Shown here one piece after another: positions 27,382 to 35,907 of a stretch of DNA of 64,000 bases. Below the pieces are notes generated by a model, which saw only the letters and a program-made list of their open reading frames with translations, searched no databases and was not told where the DNA came from. Source of the stretch: Pseudonocardia sp. 73-21. GTDB taxonomy: Bacteria; Actinomycetota; Actinomycetes; Mycobacteriales; Pseudonocardiaceae. The stretch is taken from contig NZ_MKVV01000014.1 of assembly GCF_001899645.1 (NCBI RefSeq), forward strand, positions 62,001 through 126,000, given 5' to 3'. The translations under genes and the position numbers were made by a program. The stretch's first letter is position 1. The number at the start of each line of letters is the position of its first letter.

Positions 27382-28076
27382 CCCACCGCCATCGGCGACT
27401 ACTTCGGCAACCTCTCCCGGACGGCCGCCCGCACCGCCGCCAGCGGCGGGGACGCCACGGCCGAGTGGCTCAGGGCTGGACCGTCTCCTACCGGGCCTGG
27501 TGGATCTCCTGGACGCCGTTCGTCGGCAGGTTCATCGCCCGCATCAGCCGGGGCCGCTCGATCAAGCAGTTCGTCACCGGCGTCACCCTCATCCCGAGCG
27601 CCGTGAGCCTCGCCCGGTTCATCGTCGCGATGGTCCTGGTGGCGATCTTCTTCGTCTCCGGCGCCGACGCCGCGTCGATCGTGATGGGCACGCTCTCGCA
27701 GCGCGGCACGATCGAGCCGTCGCGCTGGGTCGTGGTGTTCCGGGGCGTGGTGATGGGCGCGATCGCGATCATCATGCTGATCGTCAGCCCCGGCGACGAG
27801 GCGCTGCAGGGCCTCCAGAACATCTGGATCATCATGGCGGCGCCGTTCGCGGTCGTGAGGGTGGCGCTGTGCGTGGCCCTGACCCAGGACCTGCGCAGCG
27901 ACCCGCCGGTGCACCGCGACGACCGTGCCGCGGCCGCCGTCGAGCAGGCGGTGGAGTACGGCACGCAGGCCCACGGCGACGAGTTCGTGATCGCGGTGAG
28001 GCCCAGGCCGGAGGACCAGGTACTCCCCGGCCGTATGGGGCGCGATCCGCTCGTGCCCGGCATGATGGCGCCATGA
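27382..28076 (+). pseudogene. BCCT (glycine betaine/choline-type) transporter, C-terminal remnant with frameshift
   Basis: The 3' third of a BCCT transporter is visible: PTAIGDYFGNL, then the family signature GWTVSYRAWWISWTPFVGRF and IARISRGRSIKQFV. The last membrane helices and LTQDLRSDP tail follow. The N-terminal ~350 residues are absent. A base is missing in the TAEWL(Q)GWT region (about 27471: CTCAGGGC where CTCCAGGGC is expected), which shifts the frame. Other family residues have drifted (SYRAWW for FYWAWW). It ends at 28076, overlapping the peroxiredoxin start by 4 bp. Confidence 0.8.
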
Positions 28077-28558
28077 CGCTCTCCGTAGGTGACCCCATCC
28101 CCGATGTGACACTGACGACGATGACCGGCGACGGCCCGGCCCCGATCGCCAGCAAGGCAGCGCTGGGCACCGGCACGGTCGTGCTGTTCGCCGTGCCCGG
28201 CGCCTTCACGCCGGCCTGCTCGGACCACCACCTGCCCGGCTACGTGCTGCGGGCCGACGAGCTGCGGGCCAAGGGCGTCGACACGATCGCCTGCATCGCG
28301 GTCAACGACGCGTTCGTGCTCAACGCCTGGGGCGAGTCGGCCGGGGTCGACGACAAGATCGTGATGCTGGGCGACGGCAACGCCTCCTTCGCCGCCGCCG
28401 CGGGCCTGGAACTCGACGGCACCGCGTTCGGGCTCGGCACCCGCTCGCAGCGCTACGCCGCGATCATCAAGGACGGGGTGGTCACGCACCTGCAGGTGGA
28501 GCCCGACCCGCTCGCCGTCACCGTCAGCTCCGTCGAGACGGTGCTCGACGCCCTCTGA
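28073..28558 (+). CDS. peroxiredoxin (Prx5-like, redoxin family)
   Basis: This 161-residue thiol peroxidase begins MTLSVGDPIPDVTLTT. The peroxidatic Cys49 sits in PGAFTPACSDHHLPGY, followed by LRAKGVDTIACIAVNDAFV (a second cysteine) and GLGTRSQRYAAIIKDGVV. It reduces hydroperoxides, with glutaredoxin or thioredoxin-type donors in known relatives. The ATG overlaps the end of the BCCT remnant, so it may once have been translationally coupled to that gene. Confidence 0.92.
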   Translation: MTLSVGDPIPDVTLTTMTGDGPAPIASKAALGTGTVVLFAVPGAFTPACSDHHLPGYVLRADELRAKGVDTIACIAVNDAFVLNAWGESAGVDDKIVMLGDGNASFAAAAGLELDGTAFGLGTRSQRYAAIIKDGVVTHLQVEPDPLAVTVSSVETVLDAL

Positions 28559-28600
28559 CGGTCACCTCCGCGCCGGCCGGGCGCACCATCGAGATGATCA

Positions 28601-29569
28601 TCAGCGAGGGTCGTCGACCTCCAGCACCACCTTGCCGGTGACCTGACGCTCGTCGATCCGGCTCAGCGCCTCGGCCGCCCGCTCCAGCGGGAACGAGGCG
28701 CTGATCACCGGGTCGACGGCGCCACTGCGCAGGTGCGGCTCCAGCTCGGCCCACTGACCGGCGACGTAGCCGGGGCGGCCGAGCGCGTAGCCACCCCACC
28801 CGACGCCCACGACGTCGATGTTGTTGAGCAGCAGCCGGTTGACCTTCACCGTCGGGATGTCGCCTCCGGTGAAGCCGATCACCAGCAGCCGACCCTCGGG
28901 GGCGAGGCAGCGCAGGGAGTCGGTGAAGCGGTCGCCGCCCACCGGGTCGACCACGACGTCGACGGCACCGAGCGCCTTGACCGCGTCGCGGAAGCCCTCG
29001 ACCAGCACGGTGTCGTGCGCGCCCGCGGCCTTCGCGACCGCGGCCTTGGCGTCGGTGGACACGACGGCGACGACGTGTGCGCCGAGCGCCGCGGCGAGCT
29101 GCACGCACGCGGTGCCGACCCCGCCGGCCGCGCCCTGCACCAGCACCCGCTGACCGGACCGCAGGTGCCCGCGCACCAGCAGCGCGAAGTGGGCGGTGAG
29201 GTAGTTCATGGGCAGGCAGGCACCCGCGGCGAAGCCGACCTCGTCGGGCAGGGGCAGCACGTGGTCGGCGTGGGCGGCCACCACCTCGGCGAACGCGCCG
29301 GTGCCGGGGAAGGCCGCCACCCGGTCCCCCGGCTTCAGCGGCGACCCGTCCGGCACCTCGCGCACCACACCCGCCACCTCGGAACCGAGCGTGAACGGCG
29401 GGTCCGGCTTGTACTGGTAGAGCCCCTTGCTCTGCAGCACGTCCGGGAAGTTGACCCCGGCCGCCCGGACGTCGATCAGCACCTGCTCGGGCTGCCGTAC
29501 CGGCTCGGGCACCTCCCGCACCTGCACCGCCGACGGCCCGTCCAACGTCACCACCTGTACTGCGCGCAT
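28601..29569 (-). CDS. NADPH:quinone oxidoreductase-like medium-chain dehydrogenase
   Basis: This 322-residue MDR-family protein has VRAAGVNFPDVLQSKGLYQYKPDPPFTLGSEVAGVV, the quinone-reductase-type catalytic region without zinc ligands. The Rossmann segment GQRVLVQGAAGGVGTACVQLAAALGAHVVAVVST follows, then VVDPVGGDRF. Such enzymes reduce quinones or enones using NADPH. It starts at ATG 29569. A small helical protein gene lies immediately upstream on the same strand. Confidence 0.9.
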   Translation of the reverse strand: MRAVQVVTLDGPSAVQVREVPEPVRQPEQVLIDVRAAGVNFPDVLQSKGLYQYKPDPPFTLGSEVAGVVREVPDGSPLKPGDRVAAFPGTGAFAEVVAAHADHVLPLPDEVGFAAGACLPMNYLTAHFALLVRGHLRSGQRVLVQGAAGGVGTACVQLAAALGAHVVAVVSTDAKAAVAKAAGAHDTVLVEGFRDAVKALGAVDVVVDPVGGDRFTDSLRCLAPEGRLLVIGFTGGDIPTVKVNRLLLNNIDVVGVGWGGYALGRPGYVAGQWAELEPHLRSGAVDPVISASFPLERAAEALSRIDERQVTGKVVLEVDDPR

Positions 29570-29582
29570 GGGGGTGACCGTA

Positions 29583-29900
29583 TTACGCGGGCACCCCGTC
29601 GCCGTAGTGCGCGTGGCGCACCGACGTGCGTCCCAGCTCCTCGACGAGACCCGCCAGCCAACCGTCGACGCGCTGCTGGACGCGCTCCAGGCCGTCGAGC
29701 TCGCAGGCCAGGTCGAGCGCGCGATCGCCGGCCGGGCCGTCGCCGCCCTCGAGCACCTCGTGCAGCTCACCGCGCACCCGCTCGATGCGCAGCCGGCAGC
29801 TCTCGGCCGTCTGGACGTGGGCGAGCAGCCGGGCGCGCTGGTCGGCGTCGACGGTGTCGGGCACTCCTGCGACGAGCTGACGAAGGCGGTGTGGATGCAC
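29583..29900 (-). CDS. small helical hypothetical protein
   Basis: This 105-residue, charged, probably all-helical protein has a leucine/arginine-rich pattern (RLLAHVQTAESCRLRIERVRGELHEVL and LDGLERVQQRVDGWLAGLVEELG). It starts at GTG with a GGGGGG site 5 bases upstream and ends 13 bp before the quinone reductase gene, so the two form one unit. No family recognised. Confidence 0.6.
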   Translation of the reverse strand: MHPHRLRQLVAGVPDTVDADQRARLLAHVQTAESCRLRIERVRGELHEVLEGGDGPAGDRALDLACELDGLERVQQRVDGWLAGLVEELGRTSVRHAHYGDGVPA

Positions 29901-30000
29901 GAGATCCCCCCTGGAGTGATCGTGGTCACCTCGAACCGTAGGTCGAGATGCCGTCGGGGGGAAGCCCCCCGTTCACCTGGACGGCCTACCGTCGGCGGAC

Positions 30001-30618
30001 ATGTCGGACACCGGCCGGTTCCTCCGCGAGTTCGCCCGCGACCCGCTGCACACGGCCGCCATCGCACCCAGCTCACCCGCGCTGGCCGCCGCGATGACGG
30101 CGTCGCTGCCCGACACCGGCGACCCCGTGGTGGTCGAGCTGGGGCCCGGCACGGGCGCGTTCACCGGCGCCGTCCAGGAGCGGCTCGGCGGGCGCGGCCG
30201 CCACGTCGCCATCGAGCGGCACCGGGAGTGGGCGGGGCTGCTGCGCCGCCGTTTCCCGCGTGTCGACGTCGTGTACGCCGACGTCGCCACGCTGCCCACC
30301 GTGCTCGCCGACCGGGGCATCACGTCGGTGGACGCCGTGGTCAGCGGCCTGCCGTGGGCGGCGTACGCCCCCGGTCGCGGCCTGCACGCCATGATCACCG
30401 ATGCGATGACCCCCACCGGGGTGTTCACCCAGTTCGCCTACTCGTGGACCCGCTGGGCGCCCCCGGCGCAGCGCCAGCTCGCCGACCTGCGGGCCCATTT
30501 CGGCGACGTCGTGACGAGCCCCACGGTGTGGCGGAACCTGCCACCCGCGGTGGTCCACCGGGCCCGTCAGCCACTCACACGGCCCCCGCGCGGGGTGATC
30601 CACCCCCCTCCCCGATGA
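30001..30618 (+). CDS. class I SAM-dependent methyltransferase, phospholipid or rRNA methyltransferase-like
   Basis: This 205-residue protein begins RFLREFARDPLHTAAIAPSSPALAAAM. The SAM-binding motif I is VVELGPGTGAFTGAV, then VAIERHREWAGLLRRRFP and VVSGLPWAAYAP. The SGLP motif and N-terminal pattern are typical of PmtA-like phospholipid N-methyltransferases and KsgA relatives. ATG 30001 lies 8 bases after a TACCGT box, suggesting a leaderless transcript. Substrate unproven. Confidence 0.85.
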   Translation: MSDTGRFLREFARDPLHTAAIAPSSPALAAAMTASLPDTGDPVVVELGPGTGAFTGAVQERLGGRGRHVAIERHREWAGLLRRRFPRVDVVYADVATLPTVLADRGITSVDAVVSGLPWAAYAPGRGLHAMITDAMTPTGVFTQFAYSWTRWAPPAQRQLADLRAHFGDVVTSPTVWRNLPPAVVHRARQPLTRPPRGVIHPPPR

Positions 30619-30646
30619 CGCCGGGTGTGCTGGGAAGGTGGGCCCG

Positions 30647-32299
30647 GTGCGACTCGTGTTCGGCCCCGACGACATGGAGGGGTACCCGTCTGTCCGCGAC
30701 CGGCTCCGCCTGCACATCGTGGCGTGGGCGCGGCGCAGCGGCCTCGAGGTGGAACCGTCGCTGGTCGCGGCGGCCCTGGACCACAAGCACGGCGTCGACG
30801 GGCGGCTGGGCCACTGGACCCGCGCCCACGTCGCCGACGCGCTGGCCGTGTGGTTCCCCCGCACCGTCGCCCTGCTGGAGGACGACCGCGACGCCGTCCC
30901 CGCCGCGCTGCACGCCCTGATCGGGTTCCTCGCCGAGCAGGACTGGCTCGACTCGCGATCCGACCGGCCCGAGGATCTGCACGCCCAGGTCGTCGACTCC
31001 ACGCCGGCCCTGCACGACGCGCTCGACGACGAGCGCAACCACGACCTCGGCACGTTCTGGGCCGTGCAGATGCTGCGCCACGGCGTGGCCACCGCCGACC
31101 CGGCCGCCGTAGCGGACTTCCTCAACCGCGTCGACGCCGGCGACGTGCAGGTCGACCGCGCGGCGCTGGAGGAGATCGTGCGGCGGCAGCGGGTCGAGGT
31201 GCCCGAGCCCACCGCGGTCCCGCTGCCACCGGTGCTCCTGCCCGGCGCCGCCACGATGCTGGCCGCCGCCGACTCGTCGGTGGCGCTGGCCCGGCTGCGC
31301 GCGTTCACCCGCTGGATCCGGGCGGGCCGGGCCCTGACCCGCGACGGCCGGCTGCTGCTCGGCGACGCCCGGGCCGTGGCCGACGCCCTGGATCTCGACC
31401 ACTTCTCCCGCGACCGCGCCCGCACCGCCGACGACCTGCCCGAGATCACGCTGCTGCTGGCGTGGGCCCGCCAGGCGCGGCTGGTGCGGGTCGTACACGG
31501 CCGGCTCGTGCAGGTCCGGTCGTCGGCGGCGCTGCTAAGCCGGCCCATCGAGATGTGGCGACGCGCGTTCGAGGCCGTCGGCGGCATCGGGGAGCACTTC
31601 GGCGGCTCGAACGTCTTCGGCGCACCGTCGCTGTTCGGGATGAGCCTCGGCGAGGCGTTCCCGATCCTCCTGCAGCAGCTCTACGCCGCGGGCGGCGACC
31701 CGCTGCCCGTGGAGCGGTTCCACCGCACGGTGCGCGACTCGGTGAACCAGCGGATGGGCTGCGTCGTCGACGACCTCGCCGGCGACGTCGAGCAGCGGCT
31801 GTGGCGCCGCGACGTCACGGCGCTGCTCGACGCCCTGGAGCTGCTCGGCGCCGTGCACCTCGAGGAGAGCCTCGACGGCGACAACCACGACGAGCTCGCC
31901 GAGCTGGCCGGCCGTGACGACCCCGACCCCACGCTCGTCTCGCTCACCCCGATCGGGCTGTGGGCCGTGCACGAGATGCTCACCGAGGCCGGCGTGCACG
32001 CGCCGCTGGTCGGGGAGTTCGCCGACGAGGACATCGAGTACGTCGTCGTGCAGTGCAGCCGGTTGCGCACCGACGTGGCCGAGGCCGAGCTGGCGGCGTG
32101 GGTCACGAACCGGGGGCGCCGCGCCGCGGCCCAGGAGGTGCTGCGCTACCTGCAGCGCGCCGAGGTCCCGGCCCACCGCGAGCTCGCGCTGTACGCGCTC
32201 TCGCGCACCGGCACTCCCGCCCGCGAGGCCGCCCGGCAGCGGCGGTCGGTGGGCCACCGCGCCCGCGTCGACTGCGACGTACGGGTCCGCCGACCCTGA
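30647..32299 (+). CDS. uncharacterised ~550-aa helical protein
   Basis: The protein begins VRLVFGPDDMEGYPSVRDRL and is almost entirely helical and Ala/Arg/Leu-rich. An N-terminal half of ~200 residues (VVDSTPALHDALDDERNHDLGTFW) leads to a central winged-helix-like region (FTRWIRAGRALTRDGRLLLGDARAVADAL). A C-terminal half contains EMWRRAFEAVGG and LTPIGLWAVHEML. The sequence suggests repeated wHTH-like units but I recognise no named family. GTG 30647 is favoured by an upstream GGGAAGG; GTG 30638 is in frame. No signal peptide or membrane helix. Confidence 0.7.
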   Translation: MRLVFGPDDMEGYPSVRDRLRLHIVAWARRSGLEVEPSLVAAALDHKHGVDGRLGHWTRAHVADALAVWFPRTVALLEDDRDAVPAALHALIGFLAEQDWLDSRSDRPEDLHAQVVDSTPALHDALDDERNHDLGTFWAVQMLRHGVATADPAAVADFLNRVDAGDVQVDRAALEEIVRRQRVEVPEPTAVPLPPVLLPGAATMLAAADSSVALARLRAFTRWIRAGRALTRDGRLLLGDARAVADALDLDHFSRDRARTADDLPEITLLLAWARQARLVRVVHGRLVQVRSSAALLSRPIEMWRRAFEAVGGIGEHFGGSNVFGAPSLFGMSLGEAFPILLQQLYAAGGDPLPVERFHRTVRDSVNQRMGCVVDDLAGDVEQRLWRRDVTALLDALELLGAVHLEESLDGDNHDELAELAGRDDPDPTLVSLTPIGLWAVHEMLTEAGVHAPLVGEFADEDIEYVVVQCSRLRTDVAEAELAAWVTNRGRRAAAQEVLRYLQRAEVPAHRELALYALSRTGTPAREAARQRRSVGHRARVDCDVRVRRP

Positions 32300-32420
32300 C
32301 GGGGTACGAACTTCACCATTTCTGATGATCCGCGGCCGTTGCGGCTCACGAATCGGGCCCCCGCGACGACTACCACTGTGGACGGCGAGCGCCGCCCATG
32401 ATCGTCGTGAGGAAGTGCCC

Positions 32421-32654
32421 GTGTACGAGCCCGGTGGAGCACCCAGGCAGTGGTGGGTCCCGGCGCAGCGGGTCGCCTCCCCCACGACCTTCCCCGAGTC
32501 CCTTCCCCCGCCGCTCGTGGCGGCCCGGGACGGCCACCATGACTGGGGAGCCGTGGTGGCCGTCCTCGCGGCTCTGCTCGCCCTCGCGACCCTGCTGGGC
32601 CCCGGCGCCTCGGTGGCCGACGCGGACAGCTCCACCACCTACAGCGTGAGCTGA
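32421..32654 (+). CDS. small single-pass membrane protein
   Basis: A 77-residue open frame starts at GTG with GAGGA seven bases upstream. The N-terminal ~45 residues are Pro-rich and polar (VYEPGGAPRQWWVPAQR), followed by one hydrophobic segment WGAVVAVLAALLALATLLG and a short Ser/Thr-rich tail. The layout fits a tail-anchored membrane protein. No family recognised. Confidence 0.5.
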   Translation: MYEPGGAPRQWWVPAQRVASPTTFPESLPPPLVAARDGHHDWGAVVAVLAALLALATLLGPGASVADADSSTTYSVS

Positions 32655-32789
32655 CACCGAGCACCTACGCGCGCGGCAGCTGATCGCCCGGGTCTCGGCC
32701 GCATGATCGGCGATTCGGTGCGTTTCCGGCCACATCCGGCCGACAGCGCGCCCATCCGCTGATCATGGCCGCGAGTGGCGGGCCAGCCA

Positions 32790-34127
32790 CTACGCCTCGC
32801 GGGCGTGCTCCAGCATCTCCGCCATCGTCGCCACCTTCACGCGCTCGGCGTCGCGCACCCCGCCGCGGCGGACCTCCTCGGCGTCCAGCCGCAGCCAACC
32901 CGTCCAGTCCACGGGCTGGACGCCGTACTCGGCCAGCGCCTTGCGCAGCGACTCAGGCTCCGGGTGCGGGGGCACCGGCAGTTCGGGGAGGTCCTCCAGC
33001 AGCGCGGCCACGGTCTCCGTCGCGTCACCCTTGTTGGTGCCGATGACGCCCGTGGGGCCCCGCTTGATCCACCCCGTGACGTAGGAGCCCGCGACCGGCA
33101 CGCCGCCCTGCACCACCCGGCCGCCCTCGTTGGGCACGGTGCCCGTCGCCGCGTCGAACGGCAGGCCGGGGATGGGCTCGGCGTCGTAGCCGATGGCGCG
33201 CACGACGAGGCCGACGTCGAGGGTCTCCTCCTCGCCGGTGCCGACGACGCGCCCGGCGTCGATCCGGTTGCGCTCGACGACCACCCCCGACACCCGGCCG
33301 TTCTCGCCGACCAGCCGGACGGGGCTGCGCAGGAACCGCAGGTGGATGCGCCGGGGGCGGCCGGTGGGCTCGTTCGCGGCCCACTCGGTGAGCATGGCCA
33401 GGTTCTGCTTCTGACGCTTGTCCTCCGGCTCGTCGACCCCCGCCGCGAGCAGCCCGTCGTCGTGGACGAGCACGTCGGCGTTGCCCACGTCGCCGATCTG
33501 GCGCAGCTCGGCCGGGGTGAACCGGACGTGCTGCGGGCCGCGGCGGATCAGGACGTGGATGTCGGTGACGGCGCTGCCGCGCAGGATCTCCAGCACGGGC
33601 GCGGGGATGTCGGTGAGCGCCATCTCGTCCGCGGTCTTGGCCAGCACGCGGGCCACGTCGAGCGCCACGTTGCCCGCACCGACCACGGCGACGCCGGGGT
33701 GCTCGAGCACCGGGGCCAGGCCGTGGAAGTCGGGATGGCCGGAGTACCAGCTGACGAACGCGCCGGAGCCCAGCGACCCCGCCAGCTCCTCACCGGGCAC
33801 GCCGAGATCACGGTCGACGGAGCTGCCGGTGGCGTGCACGACGGCGTGGAAGTGCTTGCGCAGCTCCTCCAGGGGAATGCCACCCTCGCCCACCCGGACG
33901 CCGCCCAGGAACTCCACCTGGGCGGGGTCGAACGGCTTCTGCAGGACCCGGATGACCGACTTCATCTTCACGTGGTCGGGGGCCACGCCGTAGCGGACCA
34001 GACCGTAGGGAGCGGGCAGCCGGTCCAGCACCTCGACGCTCACCGGCTGCTTCGACGCGAGCAGCGCCGCCGCCGCGTAGAGGCCGGACGGGCCGGCACC
34101 GATCACTGCGATCCGGTACTGGTCCAT
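32790..34127 (-). CDS. FAD-dependent ferredoxin/NADP reductase, FprA-like
   Basis: This 445-residue flavoprotein of the adrenodoxin reductase type has an N-terminal FAD site IAVIGAGPSGLYAAAALL and LVRYGVAPDHVKMKSVIRVLQ. The NADP site is VAVVGAGNVALDVARVLAKTADEMALTDI, and the C-terminal FAD contact is GWIKRGPTGVIGTNKGDATETV. It moves electrons between NADPH and ferredoxin, often for cytochromes P450. ATG follows GGAG. A P450 gene lies 14 kb away, but partnership is only a possibility. Confidence 0.93.
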   Translation of the reverse strand: MDQYRIAVIGAGPSGLYAAAALLASKQPVSVEVLDRLPAPYGLVRYGVAPDHVKMKSVIRVLQKPFDPAQVEFLGGVRVGEGGIPLEELRKHFHAVVHATGSSVDRDLGVPGEELAGSLGSGAFVSWYSGHPDFHGLAPVLEHPGVAVVGAGNVALDVARVLAKTADEMALTDIPAPVLEILRGSAVTDIHVLIRRGPQHVRFTPAELRQIGDVGNADVLVHDDGLLAAGVDEPEDKRQKQNLAMLTEWAANEPTGRPRRIHLRFLRSPVRLVGENGRVSGVVVERNRIDAGRVVGTGEEETLDVGLVVRAIGYDAEPIPGLPFDAATGTVPNEGGRVVQGGVPVAGSYVTGWIKRGPTGVIGTNKGDATETVAALLEDLPELPVPPHPEPESLRKALAEYGVQPVDWTGWLRLDAEEVRRGGVRDAERVKVATMAEMLEHAREA

Positions 34128-34171
34128 GCGTCGCTCCTGCCGTGGTGGTTGACGGAGATCTTGCCCGAGAT

Positions 34172-34957
34172 TCAGGTGAGCGGCGGGAACCTCGGCGGCC
34201 GCTTCTCCAGGAACGAGGCGAGCCCCTCGCGCAGGTCCGGGCCGCCGATGAAGCGGTTGACGTCGGCGTGGGACCGCGCGAACGCCTCGTCGAACGAGCC
34301 GTCGATGTCCTCGAAGACCTGACGCGCGATCACCGCCATCGCGGACGGGCTGCAGTTGCGGGCGAGGTCGCGGGCGTAGTCCTGCGCCGCGGCGAGCACG
34401 TCGTCGCGCGGCACGACCCGGCTGACCACCCCCAGCTCCTTGGCCTCCGCCGCGTCGAACGTGCGTCCCGACAGCATGAGGTCCAGCGCGTTCTCCAGCC
34501 CGATCATCCGGGGCAGCGTCCACGAGATGCCGTACTCGGCGACGAGGCCGCGCCGGCTGAAGGAGGTGGCGAACTTCGCGGTGTCGGCGGCGAAGCGCAC
34601 GTGGCAGAACAGCGCGTGCACGAGCCCCACGCCGGCGCAGGCGCCGTTGATGGCGGCGATGATCGGCTTCGGGAAGTTCCGCGGCACGGACACGTCGGTC
34701 TCCGGCAGCTGCGCGCCCTCCCGGGCCAGGTCGCCGAGGTGGGCGGTGTCGGCGCCCGGGCAGAACGTGGTGCCGGCGCCGGTGACCACCACCGCGCGCA
34801 CCGCAGGATCCGTGTCGGCCTCGGTGAGCCGGGCGTAGTAGGCGTCGCGGAGCTCGGCGCTCCAGCCGTTGCGGCGTTCCGGGCGGTTGAGGGTCAGGGT
34901 CAGCACGCCGTCCCCGTCGGTCGCGGCGAGCACGAGATCCGTGGCTACCTGCGTCAT
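34172..34957 (-). CDS. enoyl-CoA hydratase/isomerase family protein
   Basis: This 261-residue crotonase-fold protein has VVVTGAGTTFCPGADTAHLGDL (oxyanion hole 1), INGACAGVGLVHALFCHVRFAA (oxyanion hole 2, although AGVGLVH departs from the usual AGGGL) and FSRRGLVAEYGISWTLPRMIG. The usual hydratase glutamates are not both evident, so isomerase or another crotonase chemistry is possible. It overlaps the second hydratase gene by 4 bp and sits 44 bp upstream of the ferredoxin reductase gene. Confidence 0.87.
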   Translation of the reverse strand: MTQVATDLVLAATDGDGVLTLTLNRPERRNGWSAELRDAYYARLTEADTDPAVRAVVVTGAGTTFCPGADTAHLGDLAREGAQLPETDVSVPRNFPKPIIAAINGACAGVGLVHALFCHVRFAADTAKFATSFSRRGLVAEYGISWTLPRMIGLENALDLMLSGRTFDAAEAKELGVVSRVVPRDDVLAAAQDYARDLARNCSPSAMAVIARQVFEDIDGSFDEAFARSHADVNRFIGGPDLREGLASFLEKRPPRFPPLT

Positions 34958-35763
34958 GCGTCGGCTCCATCCGTGAACGTCGGTGTCCGCTGTTCCAGCG
35001 CCGCCGCGGCGGCCTCCCGCTGGTTCGGGCTGCCCATGATCGCCCGCAGGGACGCGCGTTCCGCGGCGAGTCCCTCCTCGGGGGTGCCGGTGTACGAGAG
35101 CTCGATCAGGCGTTTCGCGGTGCGGATCGCGGCGGGGTTGCGCCCGGCGATCGTGGCGGCCATCTCGTGCGCCGCGGCGTACGGGTCGTCGGCGGTCCGC
35201 GTGGCCAGCCCGATCCGCACGGCCTCCTCGGCGCCGACGCTGCGGCCGGTCCAGCTCAGCTCGGCGGCCACGTCCGGCCCGACGAGCCGCGGCAGCAGCT
35301 GGGTGCCACCCATGTCGGGGGTCAGCCCCCAGCGGATCTCCAGCACCGAGAGCACGGCGTCGGGCGCGACGATGCGGATGTCGGCGCCCAGCGCGAGCTG
35401 CAGGCCCCCGCCGAGGGCGTGCCCGCGGACGGCGGCGATCACCGGCACGGCGAGCGTGTGCCACACCCAGACCGCGCGCTGCCCCCGCGAGAGACCCTCC
35501 GGGGACGGGGCGTCGGCCCCGGTCGGGCGCCAGTTGCGGCCGTCGGCCATCGCCCGGAACGCCGTACGGTCCAGGCCCGAGCAGAACGAGCGGCCCTCCC
35601 CCGACAGCACCACCGCACGCAGTCCCGGCGTGTCGTGCAGCGACTCACCGGTCTCGGCGATGGCCGTGAACATGGCGTCGTCGAGGGCGTTCAGCTTCTC
35701 CGGACGGCTGAGCCGGACGTCGGCCACCCCGTCGTTGATCTCGCACCGCACCCGATCCGCCAC
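34954..35763 (-). CDS. enoyl-CoA hydratase/isomerase family protein
   Basis: This 269-residue crotonase-fold protein carries VVLSGEGRSFCSGLD, VRGHALGGGLQLALGADIRIVAPDA and LEIRWGLTPDMGGTQLLPRLVG. The last matches the region that carries the catalytic glutamate or aspartate in dienoyl-CoA isomerases and hydratases. Start GTG (VADRVRCEINDG) is inferred from family length. It is the first gene of a three-gene unit with the second crotonase and the FprA-like reductase. Function is probably acyl-CoA degradation. Confidence 0.88.
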   Translation of the reverse strand: MADRVRCEINDGVADVRLSRPEKLNALDDAMFTAIAETGESLHDTPGLRAVVLSGEGRSFCSGLDRTAFRAMADGRNWRPTGADAPSPEGLSRGQRAVWVWHTLAVPVIAAVRGHALGGGLQLALGADIRIVAPDAVLSVLEIRWGLTPDMGGTQLLPRLVGPDVAAELSWTGRSVGAEEAVRIGLATRTADDPYAAAHEMAATIAGRNPAAIRTAKRLIELSYTGTPEEGLAAERASLRAIMGSPNQREAAAAALEQRTPTFTDGADA

Positions 35764-35907
35764 ACGCTCGACACTAGTGCGCTGGACGCCACCCTGCGCC
35801 CCCCGAACAGACCAGCACGTCGTGACCGTGGGTGACCCGTTGCGGCAGGTCAGGCCGCCAGCTCGTCCGAATGATGCGCCCGTCCGGTACCGATACTGTG
35901 CCGCGCC

